A DNA stretch of 64,000 nucleotides from Tsukamurella sp. M9C (GTDB lineage: Bacteria; Actinomycetota; Actinomycetes; Mycobacteriales; Mycobacteriaceae): contig NZ_JAIULG010000008.1 of NCBI RefSeq assembly GCF_020169415.1, positions 1 through 64,000 of the forward strand, in the 5' to 3' direction. The number at the start of each line of letters is the position of its first letter. The first letter of the stretch is position 1. The notes under the pieces were generated by a model. The model did not search any database and was not told where the DNA came from. It worked only from the letters and a program-made list of their open reading frames with translations. Shown here in pieces: positions 55,046 through 63,882 of this stretch. The position numbers and the translations under genes were made by a program.

Positions 55046-55885
55046 TCACACGGCGTAGGTGACGCCCGTGAGCTTCTCGGAGACGGCCCACAACTCGGCC
55101 CACTTGGCCTGATCCTTCGAGACCGCGGTGCTGGAGCACTTGCCCACCGGGCCGCGGGACTGGAAGAGCTGCGTCGGCCCCCACCACGGGTGCGGGTCGA
55201 GGTCAGGATCGGTCGCGGCCAGGATCAGCGACTGCGCGGCCTTCGCCGGCGGGTTCGCCAGCATCGCGACGGCGGGCTTCATCACGAGATCCAGCGGGGT
55301 GTCCGTGCGGGCGAACAGCCCGGTCGGCGAGACGCCGGGGTGCACGTAGTACGCCTTCTTCTCGGAACCCGCGGCCTCGAACCGGCGCTGCAGCTCGCGC
55401 GCGAACATCATGTTCGCGAGCTTGCTCTGCCCGTACGCCTCGGTGCGCAGGTACTTCCGGTTCTCGTAGTTCGGGTCGTCCATGCGCCAGCGGTAGTTCT
55501 GCCGGTGCGCCACCGACGAGACCGCGACCACGCGGTCCGTCAGCCGGTCGAGCAGCAGGCCGGTGAGGGCGAAGTGCCCGAGGTGGTTCACGCCGAACTG
55601 CATCTCGAAGCCCTGCTTCGTGCGGCGCAGCGGGATGTTCATCAGGCCGGCGTTGTTGACGAGCACGTCGACCTCGGCGGTGCGGTCGGCGAAGGCGCGC
55701 ACCGAGTCCAGGTCCGCGAGGTCGAGCTGCTCGACGGTCACGTCGCCGTCGATGCCGTCGGCGATGCGCTGGGCGCCCGCGACGTCGCGGCACGCCATCA
55801 CGACGCGGCCGCCGGTGGCGGCGAGACTGCGCGTCACGACCTCGCCGAGGCCGCCGTTCGCGCCGGTCACTACATAGGTGGTCAT
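55046..55885 (-). CDS. Short-chain dehydrogenase/reductase (retinol-dehydrogenase-like)
   Basis: A 279-residue SDR: TGANGGLGEVV (about residues 7-17), ACRD, NNAGLMN (about 78-84), SSVAH (about 126-130) and YGQSKLANMMFA (Tyr about 152, Lys about 156). This matches the light-dependent-protochlorophyllide-reductase/retinol-dehydrogenase-like branch. The substrate is unknown. ATG 55885 begins MTTYVVTGANGG; longer starts are less convincing. It lies 10 bases after the MpaB-like gene on the same strand, so the two may be co-transcribed. Confidence 0.87.
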   Translation of the reverse strand: MTTYVVTGANGGLGEVVTRSLAATGGRVVMACRDVAGAQRIADGIDGDVTVEQLDLADLDSVRAFADRTAEVDVLVNNAGLMNIPLRRTKQGFEMQFGVNHLGHFALTGLLLDRLTDRVVAVSSVAHRQNYRWRMDDPNYENRKYLRTEAYGQSKLANMMFARELQRRFEAAGSEKKAYYVHPGVSPTGLFARTDTPLDLVMKPAVAMLANPPAKAAQSLILAATDPDLDPHPWWGPTQLFQSRGPVGKCSSTAVSKDQAKWAELWAVSEKLTGVTYAV

Positions 55886-55895
55886 GGCGGCCAGC

Positions 55896-56825
55896 CTACG
55901 AGGCGGTCGCGGCGCGTGCCCCACGGCCGTACCGCTCCCGCGCCTGCGCGGGCGTGACGATGCCCGCGGGCTCGTCGCTCTGGGCGAAGTGGCGGCGCAG
56001 GATCCCGCCCGTCATGGGCGCCACCAGCCCGCCCAGCCGGACGGTGCCCGCGGCGTGCTGGGCCGAGGCGGCGCGGACCGCGAGGCGCACGGCGAGCGGA
56101 TAGGCGACGTCGACGACGCCGGGCTGATCGAAGCCGCCCATCTCGCGCATCCAGGCCGGCAGGGTCGCGATCGTGGCGGGAGCGATGAGCGCGCCGCCCA
56201 TCCGCAGGCGCGCGCCGCGATCCCGCGGGCGCAGCAGGTAGTGCATGCCGGTGCGGGCGCGCTCGGTGAGCGCGAGCGTCGGCCGGACGCGCGCGAAGTA
56301 CTCCCGCACCTCGTCGCGCGAGGTGGGCACGTCGGCCGGGTCGCAGGTCTGCAGCTCCGCGGCGACGACGCAGTCGCGCCAGTACCGCGCCTCCTCGTCG
56401 GCGGTGAGCGGCCCGGGACCGTACATCTCGTAGCACTTGAGCACCGAGTGCCAGCCGGTCACGTGGATCCACAGCTGCGAGGCCGGGTTGTTGGCGCTGT
56501 ACCGCTTGCCGGTGATCGGCTCGATGCCGGTGGCCTTGCGGTGCACGTCCATGAGGTGCTCGGAGGCCTCGATCGCGGTCTTGGAATCCGCGGTGGCGAC
56601 GAGGAGGAAGTAGGCGAGCGTCCGGTCGAGCCGGCCGAACGGGTCGGTGTAGATCCCCGCCGAGTCCGCGACCGCGGCGGTGAGGTTCGGGTCGAAGTGT
56701 TCCAGCACCACCGAGCGCTGGAAACCGATGAGTGCGGTGGGCGAGGCCCACACCTTCCACGTGGGCGAGTCCGGACCGAAGAATCCCTGGTCGGTGACGC
56801 GCAGCGGGCCGTCTGAGAGCTTCAT
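55896..56825 (-). CDS. MpaB/rubber-oxygenase-type protein (DUF2236)
   Basis: A 309-residue helical protein of the DUF2236 family, heme-containing oxygenases related to MpaB and latex-clearing protein Lcp. Family features are LIGFQRSVVLEHFDPNLTAAVADSAGIYTDPFGRLDRTLAYF (early helices), NNPASQLWIHVTGWHSVL (with a His likely near heme) and a late PAWMREM element. A true substrate is not known for most members. ATG 56825 gives MKLSDGPLRV. With the neighbouring SDR it may form a small oxidation/reduction operon. Confidence 0.82.
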   Translation of the reverse strand: MKLSDGPLRVTDQGFFGPDSPTWKVWASPTALIGFQRSVVLEHFDPNLTAAVADSAGIYTDPFGRLDRTLAYFLLVATADSKTAIEASEHLMDVHRKATGIEPITGKRYSANNPASQLWIHVTGWHSVLKCYEMYGPGPLTADEEARYWRDCVVAAELQTCDPADVPTSRDEVREYFARVRPTLALTERARTGMHYLLRPRDRGARLRMGGALIAPATIATLPAWMREMGGFDQPGVVDVAYPLAVRLAVRAASAQHAAGTVRLGGLVAPMTGGILRRHFAQSDEPAGIVTPAQARERYGRGARAATAS

Positions 56826-56872
56826 GGCTCGAATCTATCACCAATTCCTACAGCTGTGAATAAAAACATCCG

Positions 56873-57784
56873 TCACCCCTCGCCGGCGAGCGCGAAGCGT
56901 CCGTCCCCCGTCTGCTCGATCAGCCCGTCCACCAGCAGCGAGTCCAGCGCGCGGTCGCGCTGCGCCGGATCGCGCTCCCACGCCAGGTCGAGCGCGGCGC
57001 GGGGGACGGCACCGTCGGCCCCGCGGAGCACGTCGAGGAGCCTCCCGCGCGCCTGTCGGTCGGTGCCCTCGTACTTCTGCACCTTCCGCGGCGCGACGGT
57101 GCCCGCCGGCGCCCCGGCCGCGAGCCAGGCGCAGTCGGCGTGGATCGGGCACTCGCCGCAGCGCGGCGACCGCGCGGTGCAGACCAGCGCACCCAGCTCC
57201 ATGAGCCCGGCCGAGAGCCGCGTCCGGCGGTCCGCGGGCACGGTCTCCAGGGCCGCCGTCGCCGCCGCCAGGTCGCGCTTGGCCGACGGTGCCGCCGCGT
57301 CGGAGTCGCCGTCCGCGGCGCGGGCGAGGACCCGGCGCACGTTGATGTCGACGACGGGCACGTCCTGGCCGAAGGCGAAGCAGGCCACCGCGCGGGCGGT
57401 GTAGTCGCCGACGCCCGGCAGCGACAGCAGTTCGTCGACGTCGCCGGGGACGGCGCCGTCGAACCGCTCGACGAGGGCCTGCGCGCACGCGTGCAGCCGC
57501 ATCGCCCGGCGCGGGTAGCCGAGCTTGCCCCAGGCGCGCACGGCGTCGGCGCCGGTGGCGGCGGCGAGATCGGCAGGGGTGGGCCACCGCTCCATCCACG
57601 CGCGCCATACGGGCTCGACCCGCACCACGGGGGTCTGCTGCAGCATCACCTCGCTGACCAGGATCGCCCACGCCCCGACGTCCGGGGCCCGCCACGGGAG
57701 GTCGCGCTCCGCGGCGTCGAACCATCCCAGCACCGGTGTGAAATCCGGGACAGAATCCGCTCCGGTGTCTCGCGTCGACGTCAC
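56873..57784 (-). CDS. mutY: A/G-specific adenine glycosylase MutY
   Basis: A 303-residue HhH-GPD glycosylase, which removes A opposite 8-oxoguanine. Elements: catalytic Glu in SEVMLQQT (about residues 43-50), HhH LPGVGDYTARAV (about 120-131), catalytic Asp in VVDINVRR (about 143-150), and a 4Fe-4S loop Cys-x6-Cys-x2-Cys-x5-Cys. The C-terminal 8-oxoG-recognition domain is short. GTG 57784 is chosen because CATAAT lies seven bases ahead (leaderless); ATG 57793 would sit inside that -10. It corresponds to Rv3589. Confidence 0.93.
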   Translation of the reverse strand: MTSTRDTGADSVPDFTPVLGWFDAAERDLPWRAPDVGAWAILVSEVMLQQTPVVRVEPVWRAWMERWPTPADLAAATGADAVRAWGKLGYPRRAMRLHACAQALVERFDGAVPGDVDELLSLPGVGDYTARAVACFAFGQDVPVVDINVRRVLARAADGDSDAAAPSAKRDLAAATAALETVPADRRTRLSAGLMELGALVCTARSPRCGECPIHADCAWLAAGAPAGTVAPRKVQKYEGTDRQARGRLLDVLRGADGAVPRAALDLAWERDPAQRDRALDSLLVDGLIEQTGDGRFALAGEG

Positions 57785-57790
57785 GAAGTG

Positions 57791-57797
57791 CATTATG
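57791..57797. promoter_or_regulatory. Shared bidirectional -10 of mutY and the carbonic anhydrase gene
   Basis: CATTATG reads as CATTAT for the plus-strand carbonic anhydrase (six bases before ATG 57803) and as CATAAT for mutY (seven bases before GTG 57784). Both genes thus appear leaderless and use the same seven base pairs on opposite strands. Confidence 0.6.
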
Positions 57798-57802
57798 GAC
57801 CC

Positions 57803-58456
57803 ATGCCCACCTCGACTCCTCCCGGCGCCTGGCGCGCCCTCCGTGAAGGCAACCAGCGCTTCGTCGAAGGCGCGCCGGCGCACCCGAACCAGGGCGCCAG
57901 CCGCGTGGCGGAACTCGCGAGCGGACAGCAGCCCACCGCGGTGCTGTTCGGCTGCGGCGACTCCCGCGTCGCCGCCGAGGTGATCTTCGACCAGGGCCTC
58001 GGCGACATGTTCGTGGTCCGCACCGCCGGCCACATCATCGACGCCGCCGTCCTCGGCTCGATCGAGTACGCCATCGAGGTGCTCAAGGTGCCGCTCATCG
58101 CGATCCTCGGGCACGACAGCTGCGGCGCCGTCGCGGCCACCGTGAACTCGATCGACACCGGCACCATGCCGCCCGGCTACATCCGCGACATCGTCGAACG
58201 GCTGACCCCGTCGGTGCTCGCCGGCCGCCGCGAGGGCCTGTCGGACGTCAACGACATCACCGCGCAGCACGTCATGGAGACCAGCTGGCTGCTGATCGAG
58301 CGCTCGCGGATCATCGCCAAGGGCGTCGAGGAGGGCCGGGTCGCGATCGTCGGCCTCACCTACGAGCTCGCCGAGGGCAAGGTGCACCTGCGCGGCTCCG
58401 TCGGCGACATCGGCGAGGCGGCCACGTCGCCCTTCCAGGCCGTCCGGCCGGAGTGA
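57803..58456 (+). CDS. canB: Beta-carbonic anhydrase
   Basis: A 217-residue beta-class carbonic anhydrase (CO2 to bicarbonate). Zinc ligands: Cys in GCGDSR (about residues 50-55), His and Cys in GHDSCGAV (about 103-110). Asp-Arg of DSR and the region VVRTAGH match the Rv3588c type. No membrane helix or signal. ATG 57803 fits the shared-promoter layout. It lies between mutY and the DUF4232 gene as in M. tuberculosis. Confidence 0.95.
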   Translation: MPTSTPPGAWRALREGNQRFVEGAPAHPNQGASRVAELASGQQPTAVLFGCGDSRVAAEVIFDQGLGDMFVVRTAGHIIDAAVLGSIEYAIEVLKVPLIAILGHDSCGAVAATVNSIDTGTMPPGYIRDIVERLTPSVLAGRREGLSDVNDITAQHVMETSWLLIERSRIIAKGVEEGRVAIVGLTYELAEGKVHLRGSVGDIGEAATSPFQAVRPE

Positions 58457-58525
58457 TCCGTACCGATTCGTGACACGCCGCCGCAGGTCAGCGGCGTGAG
58501 GTCGGGGAAACGTTACGGTTGAGGC

Positions 58526-59335
58526 GTGCTTGAGCCCAACGGACCCCTGCCGCCCGAGATCTACTGGCGCCGCCGCGTGCTGGCCGCCGTCTTGGCGCTG
58601 TTCGCGGTGCTCGTCGTGGTGCTCCTGATCGTCTTCGTCGGTGGCGGCAAGGACTCGTCGCAGAACGCGGCGGCGACCTCGTCGACGTCGGTCACCACGT
58701 CCGACCTGCCCCCGTCGCAGGCGCCCGACGGTGCCGACCCCTCCGCCGGGAACAACAACGGCGGCGGCTCGGGCGGGGCCGGCGGCTCGGGCGCGCCCCA
58801 GTCCGGCGCACCGGCTTCGGGTTCAGCTTCGGCCTCCGCCAGCTCCTCGGGCGGCGGCGTTCCGACGCCCGGCGCGGTCGTCGCCGGCGGCCCCTGCCCC
58901 GACGCGAACATCTCCGTGGTGGTCGGCGCCGACAAGCCGACGTACGCGCTCGGCGAGCAGCCGACCTTCGAGGCGACCGTGACGAACGCCGGCCCGGTGG
59001 CCTGCTCGCGCGACATCGGCTCCGGGCAGCAGCAGCTGATCGTGCTCACCCTCGACGGCAGCAAGCAGCTGTGGACGAACTTCGACTGCACCTTCCAGCC
59101 CGGGATCAAGAACGAGGTGCTGCAGCCCGGCCAGCAGCTGCGCTACAAGCTGCAGTGGGCAGGCACCACCTCGGCGCCCGGCTGCCAGGCGCAGCGCGTC
59201 CCCGTCGCGCCCGGCGCGTACCAGGTGGTCGCGCAGCTCGGCGCCAAGCGCAGCGCGCCGGTCACCTTCAACATCGTCCGGGCGGCACCCACGCCGGAGG
59301 CCGGCGCGGACGCCGGTACGGGCACCGGCAACTAG
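58526..59335 (+). CDS. DUF4232-type membrane-anchored exported protein (Rv3587c-like)
   Basis: A 269-residue protein: a short cytoplasmic stretch, one membrane helix (about residues 19-39), a Ser/Gly/Ala/Pro-rich linker of about 75 residues, and an Ig-like external domain (about 125-255) with Cys pairs (PCPDANISV, ACSRDIG, FDCTF, APGCQ). This corresponds to Rv3587c, whose role is not clear. TACGGT lies six bases before GTG 58526. The long linker would let the domain reach into the cell wall. Confidence 0.82.
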   Translation: MLEPNGPLPPEIYWRRRVLAAVLALFAVLVVVLLIVFVGGGKDSSQNAAATSSTSVTTSDLPPSQAPDGADPSAGNNNGGGSGGAGGSGAPQSGAPASGSASASASSSGGGVPTPGAVVAGGPCPDANISVVVGADKPTYALGEQPTFEATVTNAGPVACSRDIGSGQQQLIVLTLDGSKQLWTNFDCTFQPGIKNEVLQPGQQLRYKLQWAGTTSAPGCQAQRVPVAPGAYQVVAQLGAKRSAPVTFNIVRAAPTPEAGADAGTGTGN

Positions 59336-59356
59336 CCGCGCGGAACCCGCAGCGGC

Positions 59357-60430
59357 TCAGAAGCGCTCGACCGAGGCCTCGGCGAGGCGGGAGAGGCCCT
59401 CGCGGGCCTGCCGCGCACCGTCGGACCCGATCCCGGGCACGGCCTGCAGGTCCGCGGCGGAGGCGGCGAGCAGCGTCTGCAGCGAGCCGAACGCGGCGAC
59501 CAGCGCCTCGACCTGCGAAGGACGCAGCCGCGGGATCGAGCCGAGCAGGCGGTGCCCGCGCGGCGAGACCGGCTCGTCCTGCGCCTCGACGGTGCCCGAG
59601 AAGCCCAGGGCCGCAGCGATGGTGGTGGCGGCGAGCAGGTCCGCATCGCTGAGCGTGTCGATGCGGGCGACGGCGGCGTCCACGGAGTCGCCGTCGCCGA
59701 GGTAGTCGCGCAGTACGGGCTCGCGGAGCGAGATCGACTCGCCCAAAAGGTCTTCCAGCTGCAGCGCGATCTGCCGGCCCGAGGTGCCGAGCTCCAGCAC
59801 GTGCTGCTCGATCTCGACGGCCAGGCGCCGCACCAGCTCCAGCCGCTGCACGACGAGCGCGACCTCGTGGACGGTCACCACGTCCTCGATCTCGGCGCGG
59901 GAGAGCTGCGTGAGCACCTCGTCGAGGCGGTGGGCGTACCGCTCGAGCGTGGCGATCGCGAGGTTGGCGCGGGAGAGGATGGGCGCCGCGTCGTCGACGA
60001 GGTGCCGCACCCCGCCGACGTAGGCGTGCACGATCGACATCGACGCGCTCACCGAGATCACCGGGTAACCGGTCTGGATCGCGGCACGCTCGGCCGAGCG
60101 GTGCCGCGTGCCCGACTCCTGCGTGGGGATCGCGGGATCCGGCACGAGCTGCACGTTCGCCCGCACGATCCGGCTGCCGTCGGTGGAGAGCACCACCGCG
60201 CCGTCCATCTTCGCCAGCTCCCGCAGGCGGGTGGGCGCGAACTCGACGTCCAGGTGGAAGCCGCCGTCGCAGATGCCCTCGACCGCGTCGTCGTAGCCCA
60301 GCACGATGAGCGCGCCCGTGCGGCCGCGGAGGATCCGCTCGATCCCGTCGCGCAGCCCGGTGCCCGGGGCCACCCGGATCACGGTGTCGCGGAGCGACGC
60401 GTTCCCGCCGAACGCGGCTTCGAGGTCCAT
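59357..60430 (-). CDS. disA: Diadenylate cyclase DisA (c-di-AMP synthase)
   Basis: A 357-residue DNA-scanning diadenylate cyclase making c-di-AMP from two ATP. The DAC domain has Asp76-Gly-Ala (KMDGAVV) and Arg109-His-Arg (GTRHRSAE; Ser where many have Thr). A helical spine follows, with a C-terminal HhH DNA-binding region ([17 protein letters not shown], then [20 protein letters not shown]). ATG 60430 lies nine bases after the radA stop on the same strand. The radA-disA pairing is widespread and ties c-di-AMP to branched-DNA surveillance. Confidence 0.96.
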   Translation of the reverse strand: MDLEAAFGGNASLRDTVIRVAPGTGLRDGIERILRGRTGALIVLGYDDAVEGICDGGFHLDVEFAPTRLRELAKMDGAVVLSTDGSRIVRANVQLVPDPAIPTQESGTRHRSAERAAIQTGYPVISVSASMSIVHAYVGGVRHLVDDAAPILSRANLAIATLERYAHRLDEVLTQLSRAEIEDVVTVHEVALVVQRLELVRRLAVEIEQHVLELGTSGRQIALQLEDLLGESISLREPVLRDYLGDGDSVDAAVARIDTLSDADLLAATTIAAALGFSGTVEAQDEPVSPRGHRLLGSIPRLRPSQVEALVAAFGSLQTLLAASAADLQAVPGIGSDGARQAREGLSRLAEASVERF

Positions 60431-60439
60431 AGCGGTAGG

Positions 60440-61843
60440 TTAGCGCTCCTTCTTGCCGCTCGGCGCCAGGGAGCCCAGACGGAGGGCGTCGGCCAGCGTC
60501 GCCGCTTCGCCGATGTGGATGCCGTCGACCTTGAGCTTCTGCCCGTCGGGCGAGGGCGGCACGATGGCGTGGGTGAAGCCGAGGCGGGCGGCCTCCGCGA
60601 GGCGCCGCTCCAGGCCGGTCACGCGCCGCACCTCGCCGGCCAGGCCCACCTCGCCCAGCACGACGGTGTTCGGGCGCAGCGCCTTCTCGACCGCGCCGGA
60701 CGCGACGGCCAGCGCCAGCGCGAGGTCGGCCGCCGGCTCGGTGATCTTCATGCCGCCGACCGTCGCCGCGTAGACGTCCTTCTGCGGCAGGTTCTCGATG
60801 CCGCCGTGCTTGGTCAGCACGGCCAGGATCATCGCCACCCGGGCCGAGTCCAGGCCGGAGACGGCCCGCCGCGGCGAGGGCAGGGGAGTGGGCGTCACGA
60901 GCGCCTGGAGCTCGCCCAGCATGGGCCGCTTGCCGTCGAGGCCGACGGTGACCGCGGTCCCGGCCGCGGCCTGGTCGCGGTGGTGCAGGAACAGGCCCGA
61001 CGGGTCCGTGACCTCGACGATGCCGGACTCGCGCTGCTCGAAGCAGCCCACCTCGTCGGAGGCGCCGAAGCGGTTCTTGATGCCGCGCACCATGCGCAGC
61101 GTGGAGTGCTTGTCGCCCTCGAAGCTGAGCACCACGTCCACGAGGTGCTCCAGCGAGCGGGGACCGGCGACGGCGCCGTCTTTGGTGACGTGGCCGACGA
61201 GGATCACCGCGATGCCGGAGGCCTTCGCGAGCGAGGTGAGCGTCGTCGTGATCGCGCGGACCTGCGTGACGCCGCCGTGCACCCCGTCGACGCCGGACGC
61301 CGAGAGGGTCTGCACCGAGTCGACCACCATGAGGGTGGGGGCGATCTGCTCGACGTGGCCGAGCACCGTGCCCAGATCGGACTCCGCGGCGAGGTACAGC
61401 TGATCCGAGAGGGCGCCGGTGCGCTCGGCGCGCAGCCGCACCTGGCCCGCGGACTCCTCGCCCGTGACGTACAGGGACTTGCCGCGGCCCGTGGTGGCCC
61501 AGCGGTGCACGACCTCGAGCAGCAGCGTCGACTTGCCGACGCCGGGCTCACCGGCGAGCAGGATCACGGAGCCGGGGACGATGCCGCCGCCGAGAACGCG
61601 GTCGAGCTCGCCGATGCCGACGGGCAGCGCGCGCGTCGAGTTCGGGTCGATCTTCGTGATCGGGACCGCGGGGGTCTTCGGGAGCGTCAGCCCGACGTTG
61701 GCCGCCGGGCCGGAGCCCGCGGCGCGGGCGGGCGCGCCCTCCTCCATCGTGGACCAGGCGCCGCACGACGGGCAGCGGCCGACCCACTTGGCCACGGTGT
61801 GGCCGCACTCGGTGCAGGTGTACTGCACCTTGGCTCGTGCCAT
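60440..61843 (-). CDS. radA: DNA repair protein RadA
   Basis: A 467-residue RecA-related branch-migration helicase. An N-terminal C4 zinc motif (CTECG and CPSCG), Walker [10 protein letters not shown] (about residues 97-105), the KNRFG motif (about 264-268) and a C-terminal Lon-like domain ([25 protein letters not shown]) are visible. It processes recombination intermediates. ATG 61843 is the start; disA follows, and lpqE lies 15 bases upstream on the same strand, so lpqE-radA-disA may be one transcript. Confidence 0.96.
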   Translation of the reverse strand: MARAKVQYTCTECGHTVAKWVGRCPSCGAWSTMEEGAPARAAGSGPAANVGLTLPKTPAVPITKIDPNSTRALPVGIGELDRVLGGGIVPGSVILLAGEPGVGKSTLLLEVVHRWATTGRGKSLYVTGEESAGQVRLRAERTGALSDQLYLAAESDLGTVLGHVEQIAPTLMVVDSVQTLSASGVDGVHGGVTQVRAITTTLTSLAKASGIAVILVGHVTKDGAVAGPRSLEHLVDVVLSFEGDKHSTLRMVRGIKNRFGASDEVGCFEQRESGIVEVTDPSGLFLHHRDQAAAGTAVTVGLDGKRPMLGELQALVTPTPLPSPRRAVSGLDSARVAMILAVLTKHGGIENLPQKDVYAATVGGMKITEPAADLALALAVASGAVEKALRPNTVVLGEVGLAGEVRRVTGLERRLAEAARLGFTHAIVPPSPDGQKLKVDGIHIGEAATLADALRLGSLAPSGKKER

Positions 61844-61858
61844 GAAGTACCGAGGGGC

Positions 61859-62452
61859 CTAGTGGCCGCCGGTGCCCTCGCCCGCACCGTGCTCGCCACC
61901 CTCGGTGGGGGTGATGCCAGCGGCGGAGGCGGGGGCGGCGCCGGCGTCGATCGGGACGTCGATCGGCAGCGAGCCGGCCTTCTCGAGGTGGAACCAGAGC
62001 TTGTTGGTCAGGCCCGGACGCCAGTTCGCGTCGACGGGGACGGAGACCGTGAGGCGGGTGATGCCGGCGGCCTTCGTGTCACTGCCCGCAGGGGCGGTGC
62101 CGTACAGCGAGCCGTTGGGCGCGAGGGTGGTGTCGCCGCCGATGGTGGCGAAGCGACCCTTCTCGTCCGAGATGCCCTTGAGCTTGTCGCCCTGGTGCGC
62201 GTTCAGGTTGGTCAGCACGAAGGCGAGCTTGCCCTGGCTGCCCGACACCGGGTACAGGACGTGCACGTCGCTGAGGGTGATCTTCTGGTCCACGAAGGTC
62301 TGGTTGGCGCCGTTGATCGCGGCCACCTGGTTCGCGGTCTGCGAGATCTGGCCCGCGCCGCAGGCGGACACCGAGAGCAGGGCGCCGGCGGCGAGCAGGG
62401 CGCCCGCGACGGTGGTGGCGGTGCGGCGGGTCGAGACGGTGCGTGCGGACAC
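61859..62452 (-). CDS. lpqE: Lipoprotein LpqE
   Basis: A 197-residue lipoprotein with lipobox LSVSAC (Cys about residue 31), positioned as M. tuberculosis LpqE (Rv3584) between radA and carD. The mature domain has a beta-rich fold ([32 protein letters not shown]) resembling PCuAC-type copper chaperones, but their Met/His metal motif is not apparent. The C terminus is Gly/Glu/His-rich. ATG 62452 begins [10 protein letters not shown]. It is divergent from carD across a 282-base gap. Confidence 0.9.
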   Translation of the reverse strand: MSARTVSTRRTATTVAGALLAAGALLSVSACGAGQISQTANQVAAINGANQTFVDQKITLSDVHVLYPVSGSQGKLAFVLTNLNAHQGDKLKGISDEKGRFATIGGDTTLAPNGSLYGTAPAGSDTKAAGITRLTVSVPVDANWRPGLTNKLWFHLEKAGSLPIDVPIDAGAAPASAAGITPTEGGEHGAGEGTGGH

Positions 62453-62734
62453 GGTTCCTCCAGTTTCCTCCCCGTGCGCGGCGACACCCGCGTGCGGACG
62501 GTGCTGAGTATGTCACCACGCAGCGTAGTAGAAGGCGGGTCGGCCCGTGCCGCCGGGCGGCAAGTAGGGCGCGAGTACTACGCGCCGTCGTGCACTCCGC
62601 CGGTTGCCGGAACCTGCGGAGAACATCCACGGCTTCGTTTGTCAAGCCCAGGACGAGTCCTGACCTGCGACGTTGCCTCGCAGCCCGAATTCGCCCCGTG
62701 TTATCCTGGTCATATCGAAAGGGGCAAGGATCAG
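62453..62734. promoter_or_regulatory. lpqE-carD divergent regulatory region
   Basis: 282 bases with no gene. The carD side ends with a strong RBS (AAAGGGGCAAGG) and has TTATCC (62701-62706) as a possible -10. A perfect palindrome CAGGAC-GA-GTCCTG lies at 62649-62662 and could bind a regulator. Nothing distinctive was seen in the lpqE half. Confidence 0.45.
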
Positions 62735-63223
62735 ATGATTTTCAAGGTCGGAGACACCGTTGTCTACCCCCATCACGGTGCCGCACTGATCGAAGCTATC
62801 GAGATCAAGACCATCGGTGGACGTGAGCGCGAGTACCTCGTGCTCAAGGTCGCACAGGGTGATCTGACGGTCAAGGTTCCCGCTGAGAACGCCGAGGTCG
62901 TCGGCGTTCGTGACGTGGTCGGCCAGGAGGGCCTGGACAAGGTCTTCCAGGTGCTGCGCGCGCCGCACACCGAGGAGCCGACGAACTGGTCGCGCCGGTA
63001 CAAGGCGAACCTCGAGAAGCTCGCGTCGGGCGATGTGAACAAGGTGGCCGAGGTCGTTCGCGACCTGTGGCGTCGGGAGCAGGATCGTGGCCTGTCGGCC
63101 GGCGAGAAGCGCATGCTGACGAAGGCCCGCCAGATCCTCGTGGGTGAGCTCGCGCTCGCCGAGGCGACGGACGACGGCAACGCCGAGTCCCGTCTGGACG
63201 AGGCGCTGGCGGCGGCCTCCTGA
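62735..63223 (+). CDS. carD: RNA polymerase-binding regulator CarD
   Basis: A 162-residue essential regulator, which binds the RNA polymerase beta subunit (N-terminal RID, residues 1-60) and stabilises the open complex at rRNA and many other promoters. The C-terminal helical DNA-binding part includes Trp85 (NWSRRYK), the residue that wedges the -10 fork in M. tuberculosis. ATG 62735 begins [15 protein letters not shown]. The ispD reading frame starts at or just before its stop, so the two are coupled. Confidence 0.97.
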   Translation: MIFKVGDTVVYPHHGAALIEAIEIKTIGGREREYLVLKVAQGDLTVKVPAENAEVVGVRDVVGQEGLDKVFQVLRAPHTEEPTNWSRRYKANLEKLASGDVNKVAEVVRDLWRREQDRGLSAGEKRMLTKARQILVGELALAEATDDGNAESRLDEALAAAS

Positions 63224-63882
63224 CCGTCGTCGCGCTGGTCCCCGCCGCTGGGCAGGGGACACGCCTGGGGCTGAACATCCCCAAGGCCTTCGTGACTCTG
63301 AAAGACCGTTCACTGCTCGAAAGGGCAGTGAACGGTCTTTTGGCGTCCGGGGCCGTTGACGAGGTGGTCGTGATGGTGCCGCCGGACATGATCGAGCGGG
63401 CCCGGGAGCTGGTGCCGCGGGCACGCGTCGTCGTGGGCGGGGCGGAACGCACCGACTCCGTCCGCGCGGGCCTCGCCGCCGCGGGATCGGCCGACCTGGT
63501 CCTGGTGCACGACGCGGCCCGGCCGCTGACGCCCGGCCCGATGATCGAGCGGGTGGTCGCCGCGCTGCGCGCCGGAGCCTCCGCCGTGATCCCCGTGTTG
63601 CCCGTCGCCGACACCATCAAGCGGGTCGGGCCCGACGGTGCCGTCGAGGCCACCGTCGACCGGGCCGACCTGCGCGCCGTGCAGACGCCCCAGGGCTTCA
63701 CCGCCGCGGCGCTGCGCGCGGCCTACGACGCCGCGCCCGGCGAGCTCGCCACCGACGACGCGGGCCTCGTCGAGCGGGCGGGCGGCACCGTAGTCACCGT
63801 TCCGGGCGACCCGCTCGCCCTGAAGATCACCACCGCCTTCGACCTGCGGGTCGCGGAAGTCCTTGCGCAGGAGCAGAGATGA
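63220..63882 (+). CDS. ispD: 2-C-methyl-D-erythritol 4-phosphate cytidylyltransferase IspD (CTG start proposed)
   Basis: A protein of about 220 residues in the non-mevalonate isoprenoid pathway, making CDP-methylerythritol. The CTP loop [20 protein letters not shown] (about residues 5-24) is complete, followed by [13 protein letters not shown] (about 72-84), [10 protein letters not shown] (about 93-102) and VQTPQGF (about 147-153). That loop lies upstream of the first GTG (63292), and no ATG, GTG or TTG precedes it in frame, so CTG 63220, overlapping the carD stop as CTGA, is the likely start. A perfect 16-bp hairpin followed by TTTT lies inside the coding region (63301-63341). The stop overlaps ispF (ATGA). 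Confidence 0.85.
   Translation: MTVVALVPAAGQGTRLGLNIPKAFVTLKDRSLLERAVNGLLASGAVDEVVVMVPPDMIERARELVPRARVVVGGAERTDSVRAGLAAAGSADLVLVHDAARPLTPGPMIERVVAALRAGASAVIPVLPVADTIKRVGPDGAVEATVDRADLRAVQTPQGFTAAALRAAYDAAPGELATDDAGLVERAGGTVVTVPGDPLALKITTAFDLRVAEVLAQEQR
63301..63341 (+). terminator. Terminator-like hairpin inside the ispD coding region
   Basis: AAAGACCGTTCACTGC (63301-63316) and GCAGTGAACGGTCTTT (63325-63340) are exact complements across an eight-base loop, and the run ends in TTTT (63338-63341). It has the form of an intrinsic terminator or attenuator placed 80 bases into ispD, downstream of carD. The codons still encode a normal IspD segment ([13 protein letters not shown]). Confidence 0.65.

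Noticed and set aside
59552-63223. A very long plus-strand frame crossing disA, radA, lpqE and carD
   Set aside because: Only the last part (from 62735) is the real carD gene; the rest is antisense to well-supported minus-strand genes.
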